From: Bacteroidales bacterium Bact_13
Lineage (GTDB): Bacteria > Bacteroidota > Bacteroidia > Bacteroidales > UBA932
Assembly (NCBI GenBank): GCA_001602845.1
Contig: LUZE01000145.1
Span: 1 to 57,376, forward strand
Length of the DNA: 57,376 nucleotides
Reading direction: 5' to 3'
How positions within the stretch are numbered: the first letter of the stretch is position 1; each line of letters begins with the position of its first letter. The notes beneath the pieces are model-generated. The model was not told the DNA's origin. It was given only the letters and a program-made list of their open reading frames with translations, and searched no databases. The translations under genes were made by a program, and so were the position numbers. This document shows, one piece after another, positions 24,701-32,732 of this stretch.

Positions 24701-25741
24701 TCAAAAGTATTTGGTTATATCGGCACCTGAGAAGGTGTCCATCTGGTTGATCATCCGGACGGCGGAGTCGAGGATCGGATAGGCGCAGATGGCGCCGGTG
24801 CCCTCGCCCAGGCGAAGGCCGAGATTGAGCAACGGACGCGCGCCGAGGGCGTCGAGCACCTTGCGGTGACCCGATTCGTCGCCACAATGGCCGAAGACCG
24901 CATAGTCCAGCACCTCCGGATAGAGCTTCGAAGCAGCCAGCATGCAATTGGTCATGATGAAACCGTCGACCAGGATCGCCATCCGGAGCTCCGCTGCCTG
25001 CAACATCGCGCCGATGGCCATTACCATTTCGAAGCCGCCGAACCAGCGGATCAGGTCGCGCGGCGAACCGTCACCCGCATAGTTGCCCATCGCTTGCCGC
25101 AACACTTCGTACTTGTGCCGGATGCCCGCACTGTCGAGGCCGCTGCCGGCGCCCACGCATTCCGCCAGCGGAATCCCCGTAAAATACGACATCCAAATGG
25201 ACGACGGTGACGTGTTGCCGATACCCATCTCCCCAAAACTCAACACATTGCTCCCTTCCTCAAAACACTGCCGGACAACCTGTGCGCCGCCAGCCAGACA
25301 CTGCTCCATCTGGGCTTCGGTCATCGCCGGCCCATGCAGGAAGTTGCGCGTGCCGCGGGCGACCTTCAGGTCGATGATGCCCCGGTCGTGCGGCAGGTCG
25401 TAATCTACCCCCGCATCCACCACCTTGAGTGTGAAGCCATGCTGCCGGCACAGGAAGTTGACGCCGCCGGTGCCTTGCGGATGCGTAAAGTGGCACACCT
25501 GCTGCCAGGTCACCTCTTTCGGTGCAATGCTCACGCCTTCGGCCACAATACCGTGGTCGGCGGCAAAGACGATGTTCTGCGGATGCCGGAGTTCCGGCGA
25601 CAGCGTCTGCTGGATGAGCCCCACCTGCAACGCAAGCTCCTCGAGCCGGCCGAGCGATCCTTTCGGCTTGGTCAGGTTGTCGATCTTTGCTTGCAGGGCA
25701 GGACGGATGGCCGTATCCGGCCGGGAGATATGGAATTCCAT
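24701..25741 (-). CDS. cobT: Nicotinate-nucleotide:dimethylbenzimidazole phosphoribosyltransferase CobT
   Basis: A 346-residue enzyme that activates the lower-ligand base to alpha-ribazole phosphate. Landmarks are [50 protein letters not shown] and LRLGEGTGA, the last carrying the catalytic glutamate. Length is typical. No benzimidazole synthesis gene (bluB, bza) is in the window, so the natural base is not evident; members of this family can also activate adenine. It is 12 bases after cobU. It has no repeat insert, unlike cobD, pduO, cbiG-cbiF and cbiJ-cbiD. Confidence 0.95.
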   Translation of the reverse strand: MEFHISRPDTAIRPALQAKIDNLTKPKGSLGRLEELALQVGLIQQTLSPELRHPQNIVFAADHGIVAEGVSIAPKEVTWQQVCHFTHPQGTGGVNFLCRQHGFTLKVVDAGVDYDLPHDRGIIDLKVARGTRNFLHGPAMTEAQMEQCLAGGAQVVRQCFEEGSNVLSFGEMGIGNTSPSSIWMSYFTGIPLAECVGAGSGLDSAGIRHKYEVLRQAMGNYAGDGSPRDLIRWFGGFEMVMAIGAMLQAAELRMAILVDGFIMTNCMLAASKLYPEVLDYAVFGHCGDESGHRKVLDALGARPLLNLGLRLGEGTGAICAYPILDSAVRMINQMDTFSGADITKYF

Positions 25742-25753
25742 GCTGATAGAATC

Positions 25754-26266
25754 TTATCCTTTGATTTTCACCGGGATGCCGCACACCATCAGGATTACCT
25801 CGTCGGCCTGCGCGGCTGCATACTGGTTCATCCAGCCCTGCAGGTCGGTGAACTTGCGCTGGATCTCGTTGTCGGACGTGCCGCCCATCCCGATCTCATT
25901 GGTTACGAGGATAAAGGTGGCATCCTGGGCCGTGAAACGGTCGAACTCCGCCTTGGCTTCGGCCAGCGCGCGGTCTACATCGCTGTCAAGGTCGAAGAAG
26001 AAATTGGTACACCAAAGCGTCAGGCAGTCGACCAGCACCACGCGACCGGCGAGGTAGTGCCGGCTTAGCTGTTTTTCCTCTTCGATGTTGGTCCACTGCG
26101 GACCACGGCGCTCCTGGTGCCGGCGCACCCGCTCGCGGAACTCCTCGTCCCAGATCCGGGCCGTTGCCAGATAGACCGGCGCGTCGGACATCGACAACGC
26201 CAGCTGCTCGGCAAACGTGCTCTTTCCCGACCGGGAACCGCCTGTAATCAAAATGATGCGTTTCAT
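25754..26266 (-). CDS. cobU: Adenosylcobinamide kinase / guanylyltransferase CobU
   Basis: A 170-residue bifunctional enzyme that phosphorylates adenosylcobinamide and makes the GDP derivative. It has P-loop GGSRSGKS at residues 9-16, YLATARIWDEEFRERVRRHQ with the GMP-acceptor histidine region, LVDCLTLW and VTNEIGMG. The ATG at 26266 fits the family N-terminus and lies six bases after a -7 box; the frame upstream of it reads into the divergent cobS promoter. First gene of the cobU-cobT-cobC operon. Confidence 0.94.
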   Translation of the reverse strand: MKRIILITGGSRSGKSTFAEQLALSMSDAPVYLATARIWDEEFRERVRRHQERRGPQWTNIEEEKQLSRHYLAGRVVLVDCLTLWCTNFFFDLDSDVDRALAEAKAEFDRFTAQDATFILVTNEIGMGGTSDNEIQRKFTDLQGWMNQYAAAQADEVILMVCGIPVKIKG

Positions 26267-26272
26267 CAATTG

Positions 26273-26300
26273 CAAAGATAGCGAATATTCACTAATTTTG
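26273..26300. promoter_or_regulatory. Back-to-back promoters for cobU and cobS
   Basis: TATCTTTG on the minus strand (26273-26280), six bases from the cobU ATG, and TAATTTTG on the plus strand (26293-26300), seven bases from the cobS ATG. The whole divergent region is 41 bases, so upstream elements of each promoter overlap the other gene's start. Both transcripts are predicted to be leaderless or almost so. Confidence 0.6.
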
Positions 26301-26307
26301 CAGTCCG

Positions 26308-27078
26308 ATGTTGATGCTCCTGGCCACATTGATCTTCTTTACGCGGCTGCCGTTCTGGCGGCTGACGGACGTACCTGCCGATGATTTCAAGCGGGTGGTG
26401 CCGCGCTGGCCCATCGTCGGGTGGCTTACAGGAGCTATGATGGCCCTCACCATCTGGCTCGGCAGCCACGTGTTCCCGCTTATGGTGGCGTGGATTCTGG
26501 CGCTCGTCGTGCGCCTGGTGCTCACGGGATGCCTGCACGAGGACGGACTGGCCGATTTCTTCGACGGATTCGGCGGCGGCAAGTCGCGGGAAAAGACCCT
26601 GGCCATCATGAAGGATTCGCACATCGGCACGTTTGGCGTGATCGCGCTGGTCGTCTATTTCGCGCTGCTGCTGCAACTGCCTGCCGTGCTTTCGCGCGAC
26701 ACGCTCATCATCGTCGTGCTGTGCAGTGACTGCTGGGCAAAGTGCTGCGCCGCCCAGCTCATCAACTTCCTGCCTTATGCCCGCACGGAAGAAGAAGCCA
26801 AGAACAAGACCGTCTATGAACGGATGAAGCTCGGCGAACTGCTGCTCTGCGTTTTCTTCGGCCTGGCACCTTCCTTCATCTTCTCATTCGCCCTGGGCTG
26901 GCTGCCCCACAGCTTCTGCCTGCTGCTCCTCGTGCCGGTCGTCGTGATGCTGCTGCTCACCCTGCTGATGAAGCGCCGCATCCAGGGATATACCGGCGAC
27001 TGCTGCGGCGCCACGTTCCTGATCTGCGAGCTCTCGCTCTACCTGGCCGTCCTGGCCGCGTATCCTCATTGGGTGTAG
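26308..27078 (+). CDS. cobS: Adenosylcobinamide-GDP ribazoletransferase CobS
   Basis: A 256-residue polytopic membrane protein that joins adenosylcobinamide-GDP to alpha-ribazole (phosphate), the last assembly step. It has FFTRLPF at the N-terminus, the acidic motif TGCLHEDGLADFFDGFGGG, MKDSHIGTFGV and GYTGDCCGA near the C-terminus, with about six hydrophobic segments between. Length is typical. Divergent from cobU. Its TAG stop is fused to a palindrome of the ATGCCCGG family (27077-27098). Confidence 0.93.
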   Translation: MLMLLATLIFFTRLPFWRLTDVPADDFKRVVPRWPIVGWLTGAMMALTIWLGSHVFPLMVAWILALVVRLVLTGCLHEDGLADFFDGFGGGKSREKTLAIMKDSHIGTFGVIALVVYFALLLQLPAVLSRDTLIIVVLCSDCWAKCCAAQLINFLPYARTEEEAKNKTVYERMKLGELLLCVFFGLAPSFIFSFALGWLPHSFCLLLLVPVVVMLLLTLLMKRRIQGYTGDCCGATFLICELSLYLAVLAAYPHWV

Positions 27079-27247
27079 GCCCGGCCCCGACCGGGCATGA
27101 CGAACAGTCAAGCCGGGCATGACAGCAGGGGCGGGAGCGGAAATAAACGAATTTGCTCCCCGACAGCTGAAAATAGCCGATCGGGGAGCAAAACAAGCGG
27201 TTTTTGCGCCCGGGGACGCTAATCCCGGGGATACCTGGGGCGTCCCG
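27077..27247. repeat. Intergenic palindrome plus half copy after cobS
   Basis: The gap between cobS and the DUF1015 gene holds a palindrome AGGCCCGG-CCCCGA-CCGGGCAT (27077-27098, one arm mismatch where it overlaps the cobS stop) and a half copy TCAAGCCGGGCATGAC (27108-27123). It also contains the hairpin listed separately and a weaker inverted pair GGGACGC (27213-27219) / GCGTCCC (27240-27246). No gene is seen. Confidence 0.75.
27152..27192. terminator. Strong hairpin between convergent cobS and DUF1015 gene
   Basis: TTTGCTCCCCGA (27152-27163) pairs perfectly with TCGGGGAGCAAA (27181-27192) across a 17-base loop. It sits between two converging genes and has a T-rich run (GGTTTTT) about 6 bases further on the plus side, so it may end transcription from both directions. 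Confidence 0.6.
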
Positions 27248-28543
27248 TTAGAACTTGTGAATAGCTAGGCCGCTGCGGAGCTTCGGCTCGAACCAGGTCG
27301 TCTTCGGCGGCATGATGTTGCCCGTGTCGGCAATGTCGATCAGTTGCTTCATCGAAACCGGATACAGCGCGAAGGCCGCGACCATCTCACCGCTGTCCAC
27401 GCGCCGCTTCAGCTCGCCCAGGCCACGGATGCCGCCCACGAAGTCGATGCGGTTGGAGGTGCGGAGGTCACCCAGGTTGAGGATCTTGTCGAATACGAGA
27501 TTCGAGAGGATCGTCACGTCGAGCACTCCGATCGGGTCGTTGTCGTTGTACGTGCCCGGCTTAGCGGTCAGCGAATACCAGACGCCTTCAAAGTACATCG
27601 AGAAATTGTGCAGGCCCGCCGGCTTGTACGGCTCCGAGCAGGTGCAGTGGCACGGGAGCTCGCACTCGCACTTGCCGCCGTCCTTCGTGCAGTCGCATTT
27701 GCACTCCACGATGAAATCCTTCTGCAGCGCTTCGAAGAACTGTTTGCCCGTCAGGCCGTTGAGATCCTTCACCACACGGTTGTAGTCGATGATCTTCAAC
27801 TGGTTGTCCGGGAAGCAGACCGCCATGAAGTAGTTGTACTCCTCCTTGCCCGTGTGGTTCGGGTTCTTCGCCCGACGCTCGGCTCCCACGCGTGCGGCAG
27901 CTGCCGTACGGTGGTGGCCGTCAGCCACGTAGAATGCCGGAATCGAAGCGAAAATCTCCGTGATGCGGTCGATGTCCTTCTGGTCGTCGATCACCCACAG
28001 CTTGTGGCCGAAGCCGTCCTCGTCAGCGATGAAGTCGTATTCGGGCACGCGGGCAATGTAACGGAACATGATGGCGTCGATCTCGGCGTTGTCGGGATAG
28101 GCGAAGAACACCGGCTCGATGTTCGCGCTCTGGATCTGGACGTGGACCATGCGGTCGTCCTCCTTCTCCTTGCGGGTGAGCTCGTGCTTCTTGATGGCGC
28201 CCGTGGCGTAATCATCGGTGTTGGCGCACAGGATGATGCCGTACTGCGTGCGGCCTTCCATCGTCTGCGCGTACACATAGTAGTATTCCTTGTCATCCTG
28301 CTTCAGCCAGCCGCGCTCCTGCCAGAGCTTGAAATTCTCGACGGCCTTGTCGTAGGTGCGCTGCTCGTGCTCGCCGGCGATCGGGTCGAAATCGATCTCG
28401 GGCTTGGTAATGTGGAGCAGGGATTTCTCGCCGGCCTCGGCCTTAGCCTCGACGGAATTCATCACGTCGTACGGACGGGCGGATACCTCCTTGGCGATGG
28501 CCTTCGGGGGACGGATGGCTGCAAACGGTTTAACCTTTACCAT
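27248..28543 (-). CDS. DUF1015 protein with cysteine-rich insert, serine cluster
   Basis: A 431-residue DUF1015-family protein (RPYDVMNS near residue 23, YVADGHHRTAAAARV near residue 205). The family often sits beside serA and serC in Bacteroidetes, as here, but its activity is not established to my knowledge. Residues 281-302 contain eight cysteines in 22 positions (CKCDC, KCEC, CHCTC), just before YKPAGLHNFSMYF. That density is unusual for a cytoplasmic enzyme and suggests a metal or Fe-S site; I do not recall it as a family feature. It starts 9 bases after the serA stop and is likely co-transcribed with it. Confidence 0.82.
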   Translation of the reverse strand: MVKVKPFAAIRPPKAIAKEVSARPYDVMNSVEAKAEAGEKSLLHITKPEIDFDPIAGEHEQRTYDKAVENFKLWQERGWLKQDDKEYYYVYAQTMEGRTQYGIILCANTDDYATGAIKKHELTRKEKEDDRMVHVQIQSANIEPVFFAYPDNAEIDAIMFRYIARVPEYDFIADEDGFGHKLWVIDDQKDIDRITEIFASIPAFYVADGHHRTAAAARVGAERRAKNPNHTGKEEYNYFMAVCFPDNQLKIIDYNRVVKDLNGLTGKQFFEALQKDFIVECKCDCTKDGGKCECELPCHCTCSEPYKPAGLHNFSMYFEGVWYSLTAKPGTYNDNDPIGVLDVTILSNLVFDKILNLGDLRTSNRIDFVGGIRGLGELKRRVDSGEMVAAFALYPVSMKQLIDIADTGNIMPPKTTWFEPKLRSGLAIHKF

Positions 28544-28552
28544 GGCTTCAGC

Positions 28553-29473
28553 TTATTTGTTGAGTTGGAACGTACGGTCACCCGTTGCGAAGAACTTGCA
28601 GATCTGGTTTGCTGCGGCCAGGCCGGCATTGATGTTGGCCTCTGCGGTCTCGGCACCCATCTTCTTGGGCGTTCCGAAATAACGCTTGCCGAATTTCTCT
28701 GCGAACTCGGCTGCGCGGTCCGGAGCCACGTCGGCGACGTAGCGGAGATCTTCGCGCTCGGTCATCAGGTCGAACAGCTCGGCCTCGTTGATGACTTCCT
28801 TGCGTGCGGTGTTGATCAGGCACGCGCCCTTCGGCATGCGGCCCACCAGGTTGCGGCCGATCGAGCCCTTGGTCTCCGGCGTTGCGGGGATGTGCAGCGA
28901 CACGAAGTCGGAGTTTTCATAGAGTGCTTCCAGCGACGGAGCGACCTTGGCGCCGGTAGCCTCGATCTTCTCGTTCGGGAGATACGGGTCGAATGCCAGG
29001 ACCTTCATGCCGAATCCCATGGCGAGCTGGCCCACGAGACGGCCGACGTTGCCGTACGCCTGGATGCCGAGGGTCTTGCCCTTGAGTTCGCTGCCGGTGC
29101 CCGGCGTGAACTGGTTGCGGTTCATGAAGATCATCAGGCCGAGGGCGAGTTCCGCCACGGCGTTGGAGTTCTGGCCCGGGGTGTTCATGGCCACTACGTT
29201 GTGCGCGGTGCAGGCTGCGAGGTCGAGGTTGTCGAAACCTGCGCCGGCGCGCACGACGATCTTCAGCTTCCTGGCTGCCTCGACGACCTCTGCGGTCACC
29301 TTGTCGGAGCGGACGATGAGGGCGTCAGCGTCTGCCACGGCTTCAAGGAGCTGTGCGTTCTCGGTGTATTTCTCGAGCAGGGCGAGGGTATGGCCGTTCT
29401 CTTCGGCAATCTTGCGGATGCCGTCGACGGCTGCCTTTGCGAAAGGCTTCTGTGTTGCAACTAAAATCTTCAT
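28553..29473 (-). CDS. serA: D-3-phosphoglycerate dehydrogenase
   Basis: A 306-residue NAD-dependent dehydrogenase for the first step of serine synthesis. It has the Rossmann loop IQAYGNVGRLVG, the substrate arginine in VVRAGAGFDNLD, and NTARKEVINE. There is no C-terminal ACT regulatory domain, so serine feedback of the E. coli type is not expected. Where most D-2-hydroxyacid dehydrogenases have a catalytic histidine in a TPH motif, this protein reads TPKKMGAETAEAN. The lysine form is, as I recall, a recognised subtype in Bacteroidetes and Entamoeba. The stop is followed 9 bases on by the DUF1015 gene and the start lies 4 bases after serC. Confidence 0.93.
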   Translation of the reverse strand: MKILVATQKPFAKAAVDGIRKIAEENGHTLALLEKYTENAQLLEAVADADALIVRSDKVTAEVVEAARKLKIVVRAGAGFDNLDLAACTAHNVVAMNTPGQNSNAVAELALGLMIFMNRNQFTPGTGSELKGKTLGIQAYGNVGRLVGQLAMGFGMKVLAFDPYLPNEKIEATGAKVAPSLEALYENSDFVSLHIPATPETKGSIGRNLVGRMPKGACLINTARKEVINEAELFDLMTEREDLRYVADVAPDRAAEFAEKFGKRYFGTPKKMGAETAEANINAGLAAANQICKFFATGDRTFQLNK

Positions 29474-29477
29474 AATG

Positions 29478-30551
29478 TTATTTGTGAAGTTTCTCGAATT
29501 CCTGCATGCAGTCGATCAGTGCCTGGACGGCCTCCTTCGGGCAGGCGTTGTAGATGGAAGCGCGGAATCCGCCGACGCTGCGGTGGCCCTTGATGCCCAC
29601 CATGCCGCGCTCCTTGGCGAATGCCATGAACTCGTCCTGAAGATTCTCATAACCCGGAGCCATGACGAAGCAGACGTTCATGATCGAACGGTCTTCCTTC
29701 GCTGCGGTGCCGACGAAGAGCGGGTTGCGGTCGATCTCGTCGTAAAGCATCTGTGCCTTCTCGACATTGATCTTGTGCATCACCTCGAGGCCGCCGATGC
29801 CCTTGAGCCACTTCAGCGTCTCGGTCATCACGAAGATCGGGAACACCGGCGGCGTGTTGAACATCGAGCCGCCGTCAATGTGGGTCTGGTAGTTGAGCAT
29901 CGTCGGGAGGTAACGGGTCACCTTGCCGAGGATGTCCTTGCGGATGATGGCGAAGATCACGCCGGCAGGGCCCACGTTCTTCTGTGCGCCGCCGTAGATG
30001 AGGGCGTACTTCGAAACGTCGACCGGACGGCTCATGATGTCGGACGACATGTCGGCCACCAGGTTCACCGGGCAGTCCATGTCGTACTTGATCTCCGTGC
30101 CGTAGATCGTGTTGTTGGTGGTGATGTGGAAGTAGTCGAGGTCGGTCGGGATCTCGTAGCCCTTCGGAATGTAGCTGTAGGTCTTGTCAGCGGAGGAAGC
30201 GATGCAGATCGCGTTGCCGATGCCCTTGGCTTCCTTCAGCGCCTTCTTGGCCCAGACACCCGTCTCCAGGTAGCCCGCTTTGTTCTCGAGGAGGTTCATC
30301 GCGACATAGAGGAACTGGAGCGAAGCGCCGCCGCCCAGGAAGATCACCTCATAGTTGTCCGGGATGTTGAGGAGCTCCTTCCAGAGTGCGCGGCACTCGT
30401 TCATCGTCTCCTCCCACTCCTTGGAACGGTGAGAAACAGATATGACCGGCATCCCGGTGCCTTTGAAATCTTGCAATGCTGCAATCGCTGCGTCAATTGC
30501 CTGCTGGGGCAATACGCAGGGCCCTGCGTTGAAATTGTAAGCTTTTTTCAT
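29478..30551 (-). CDS. serC: Phosphoserine aminotransferase
   Basis: A 357-residue class V PLP aminotransferase, second step of serine synthesis, also able to serve vitamin B6 synthesis. It begins [18 protein letters not shown], with [22 protein letters not shown], and the PLP lysine in [13 protein letters not shown]; ends with [16 protein letters not shown]. Length is typical. It has its own promoter (TACATTTG at 30605-30612) in the gap after the YigZ-family gene and is probably the first gene of serC-serA-DUF1015. Confidence 0.96.
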   Translation of the reverse strand: MKKAYNFNAGPCVLPQQAIDAAIAALQDFKGTGMPVISVSHRSKEWEETMNECRALWKELLNIPDNYEVIFLGGGASLQFLYVAMNLLENKAGYLETGVWAKKALKEAKGIGNAICIASSADKTYSYIPKGYEIPTDLDYFHITTNNTIYGTEIKYDMDCPVNLVADMSSDIMSRPVDVSKYALIYGGAQKNVGPAGVIFAIIRKDILGKVTRYLPTMLNYQTHIDGGSMFNTPPVFPIFVMTETLKWLKGIGGLEVMHKINVEKAQMLYDEIDRNPLFVGTAAKEDRSIMNVCFVMAPGYENLQDEFMAFAKERGMVGIKGHRSVGGFRASIYNACPKEAVQALIDCMQEFEKLHK

Positions 30552-30604
30552 AAAAGTATTGTGGTGTTTATTGGTGTTTTAATAAAAATCGTAACCCTAA
30601 TCTG

Positions 30605-30612
30605 CAAATGTA
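30605..30612 (-). promoter_or_regulatory. -7 promoter element, serC operon
   Basis: TACATTTG on the minus strand, 53 bases upstream of the serC ATG, followed by an AT-rich leader. It adjoins the stop codon region of the upstream YigZ-family gene. Confidence 0.55.
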
Positions 30613-30613
30613 A

Positions 30614-31207
30614 TCATTTTATTTGACAAAACGCCAATTGTTTGCGAAAGTCTTCAATCTGTGTCAGACGCACCCGCACCTCCATTTTGCACCGCAGGTC
30701 GAACTCCTGTTTCAAAGGCGTGATACCCATGTCTTTGAGCACTTTCATCACGTCGTTCATCTGCAGATAGTCGAACGTCAGGGTAAAGTGCTCGCCCGCA
30801 ATCTTCTCGATGACCGTGGCGTTCGCCAGGGCATCCTGCGTCGCGCTCTTGTAAGCCCGGATGAGCCCCGGAACGCCGAGTTTCGTGCCGCCGAAATAAC
30901 GCACCACCACCACGAGGATGTCGCTCAGCTCCTGGCTCAGCAGCTGCCCGTGGATGGGGCGTCCGGCCGTAGAGGAAGGCTCCCCGTCGTCGTTCATCCG
31001 GTACGGCTCGCCCGTGAGCCCGAGGCGCCAGGCGTAGCAGTGGTGGCGGGCATCGAAGTATTCCTTGCGGATTTCCGACAGGATGGATTTTATCTCCTCT
31101 TCCGTTTCAACGGGCCAGGCGAAGGCCAGGAACTTGCTGCCCAGCTCTTTATAGATGCCTCGGGAAGGTGCGGAAATCGACTTGTAGGTATCAGAAGTTG
31201 AATTCAT
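30614..31207 (-). CDS. YigZ / IMPACT-family protein
   Basis: A 197-residue protein of the UPF0029/IMPACT family. It shows GSKFLAFAWPVETEEEIKS, HHCYAWRLG, NDDGEPSSTAGRPI and VVVRYFGGTKLGVPGL, the characteristic run of the family, then a shorter C-terminal ferredoxin-like domain (DUF1949 type). The bacterial members have no settled function; the fold is linked to ribosome or nucleic-acid binding. It diverges from the pRiA4b-ORF3-like gene across 38 bases, with a near-consensus box TACTTTTA four bases ahead of its ATG. Confidence 0.88.
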   Translation of the reverse strand: MNSTSDTYKSISAPSRGIYKELGSKFLAFAWPVETEEEIKSILSEIRKEYFDARHHCYAWRLGLTGEPYRMNDDGEPSSTAGRPIHGQLLSQELSDILVVVVRYFGGTKLGVPGLIRAYKSATQDALANATVIEKIAGEHFTLTFDYLQMNDVMKVLKDMGITPLKQEFDLRCKMEVRVRLTQIEDFRKQLAFCQIK

Positions 31208-31233
31208 CGAGTAAAAGTAAGCAAAAAAAATGT

Positions 31234-31241
31234 TATATTTG
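31234..31241 (+). promoter_or_regulatory. -7 promoter element, pRiA4b-ORF3-like gene
   Basis: TATATTTG only four bases before the ATG at 31246, the tightest case in the window. A leaderless transcript for this gene and possibly miaA is predicted. Confidence 0.6.
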
Positions 31242-31245
31242 TGTT

Positions 31246-31821
31246 ATGGTATATCAATTCAGAGCAACGATACCCGAAAGCAAGATATTCTTCCGGGTAT
31301 ATGAAATCAAGGGCGAGATGACGCTGTTCCGCTTCAACAGCTTCATCACCGACGATCTGGGATTCTCGCCCGACCAGATGGTCCTGTTCGAAGGCTACGA
31401 CGAAAAGGGCGCGCTCTGCAGTGAGTACGGCCTTTTCGACATGGGTGACGGCGCCATGGATACCGTCACGTTCGACGATGTCGTGCAGCGCGGTGAGAAC
31501 GAACTGCACTACCTCTTCGACCTGCGCAACAACCGTTTCATCAAGCTGGTGTTCGAAGGGGAATGCCCCTTCTCCCCGATGCGCTCCTATCCTTTCCTGT
31601 CGGAAGAAAAAGGCCAGAACCCCGACCAGTTCCGGGCCCGCTACGAAGAGGCACCGGCCGTTCCGACCCTTCATCCGCGCCGGGATGCCGCCAGGTTCGA
31701 CGATCCGGAAGACGATCTGGACGACGATTTCGACGACGACGATGACGATGAGGGAGGGGACGATATGTTCGACGACGGAGAGGGAGAAGAACTCTACGAC
31801 GAGGGCGAGGGGAAGGAATAG
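31246..31821 (+). CDS. pRiA4b ORF-3-like protein with acidic tail
   Basis: A 191-residue protein. The body (1-130, YQFRATIPESKIFFRVYEIKG, YLFDLRNNRFIKLVFE) matches the plasmid pRiA4b ORF-3 / IS1096 passenger family, here a chromosomal single gene with no transposase nearby. The last 45 residues are almost all acidic (runs of D and E with G), suggesting a disordered tail that could bind basic partners. The start at 31246 is chosen by the -7 box just before it and by family alignment; upstream in-frame codons overlap the divergent gene. It lies 9 bases before miaA, so the two probably share a transcript. The function is unknown. Confidence 0.82.
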   Translation: MVYQFRATIPESKIFFRVYEIKGEMTLFRFNSFITDDLGFSPDQMVLFEGYDEKGALCSEYGLFDMGDGAMDTVTFDDVVQRGENELHYLFDLRNNRFIKLVFEGECPFSPMRSYPFLSEEKGQNPDQFRARYEEAPAVPTLHPRRDAARFDDPEDDLDDDFDDDDDDEGGDDMFDDGEGEELYDEGEGKE

Positions 31822-31830
31822 ATCCGCTGA

Positions 31831-32700
31831 ATGCCAACTCTGCATATCATATTGGGACCGACCGCTGTCGGGAAGACGGACTATGCTTTGGCCGAGGCCC
31901 AGCGTGTAGGTTCGCCGGTAGTCTCGTGCGACTCGCGCCAGCTGTACCGCGAGTTACGCATCGGCGTGGCCCGGCCCTCCGAAGCGCAACTGGCCGCGGT
32001 GAAGCACTGGTTCATCGCCGACCGCAGCATCGACACGCCCTGTTCGGCCGGGGGGTATGAACTGGAGGCGCTGGCTCTGCTGGAACGGCTTTTCCGGGAC
32101 CACGATACCGTGGTGATGGCGGGCGGATCCGGCCTCTACATCGATGCGCTCTGCAACGGATTGGACGATTTCCCGGAAGCCGACCCGGTTCTGCGGGAAG
32201 AACTCTCGCGGCGGTTGCGAGAGGAGGGCGTGGCCTCCCTCCGGTCGGAACTCCGCATCCTCGATCCGGCATCGTATGCCGCCATCGACCCGGCCAACGG
32301 CCAGCGCATTATCCGGGCCCTCGAGGTGACCATCGGCACGGGCCGCAAGTTTTCCGAATACAAGACGCACGCTCCCAAATCCCGTCCGTTCGATATCGTC
32401 AAGACGGGCCTTACCCGCCCGCGGGCCGAACTCTACGCCCGTATCGACGCGCGGGTCGATGCCATGATGGAAGAAGGTCTTCTGGAAGAGGCCCGCAGCC
32501 TGCTGCCGCATCGCGACAGCCCGGCCCTCAATACCGTGGGTTACAAGGAGTTGTTCGGATATTTCGATGGCGTATATGACCTGGCCGAAGCCGTCCGGCT
32601 GATCAAGCGCAACACCCGTCACTACGCCAAGAAACAGCTTACCTGGTGGGCCCGCGATCCGGAAATCATTTGGCACGATTTTTCCTCTTCCCGGTGTTAG
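31831..32700 (+). CDS. miaA: tRNA dimethylallyltransferase MiaA
   Basis: A 289-residue enzyme that adds a dimethylallyl group to A37 of UNN-reading tRNAs. It has P-loop IILGPTAVGKTDYAL, SCDSRQLYRELRIG (substrate motif), VMAGGSGLYIDALCNG, RIIRALEV and the C-terminal LNTVGYKELFGYFDG and KRNTRHYAKKQLTWW. Length is normal. It follows the pRiA4b-like gene by 9 bases. A weak inverted repeat (TGTTAG/CTAACA, 32695-32721) followed by T-runs overlaps its stop. Confidence 0.95.
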   Translation: MPTLHIILGPTAVGKTDYALAEAQRVGSPVVSCDSRQLYRELRIGVARPSEAQLAAVKHWFIADRSIDTPCSAGGYELEALALLERLFRDHDTVVMAGGSGLYIDALCNGLDDFPEADPVLREELSRRLREEGVASLRSELRILDPASYAAIDPANGQRIIRALEVTIGTGRKFSEYKTHAPKSRPFDIVKTGLTRPRAELYARIDARVDAMMEEGLLEEARSLLPHRDSPALNTVGYKELFGYFDGVYDLAEAVRLIKRNTRHYAKKQLTWWARDPEIIWHDFSSSRC

Positions 32701-32732
32701 CTAACATTTAGCTGACTAACATCCTTTTTGAA

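Noticed and set aside
32695-32721. Inverted repeat TGTTAG / CTAACA at the miaA stop as terminator
   Set aside because: Short AT-rich stem with a 15-base loop. The following T-run is interrupted, so it is too weak to call.
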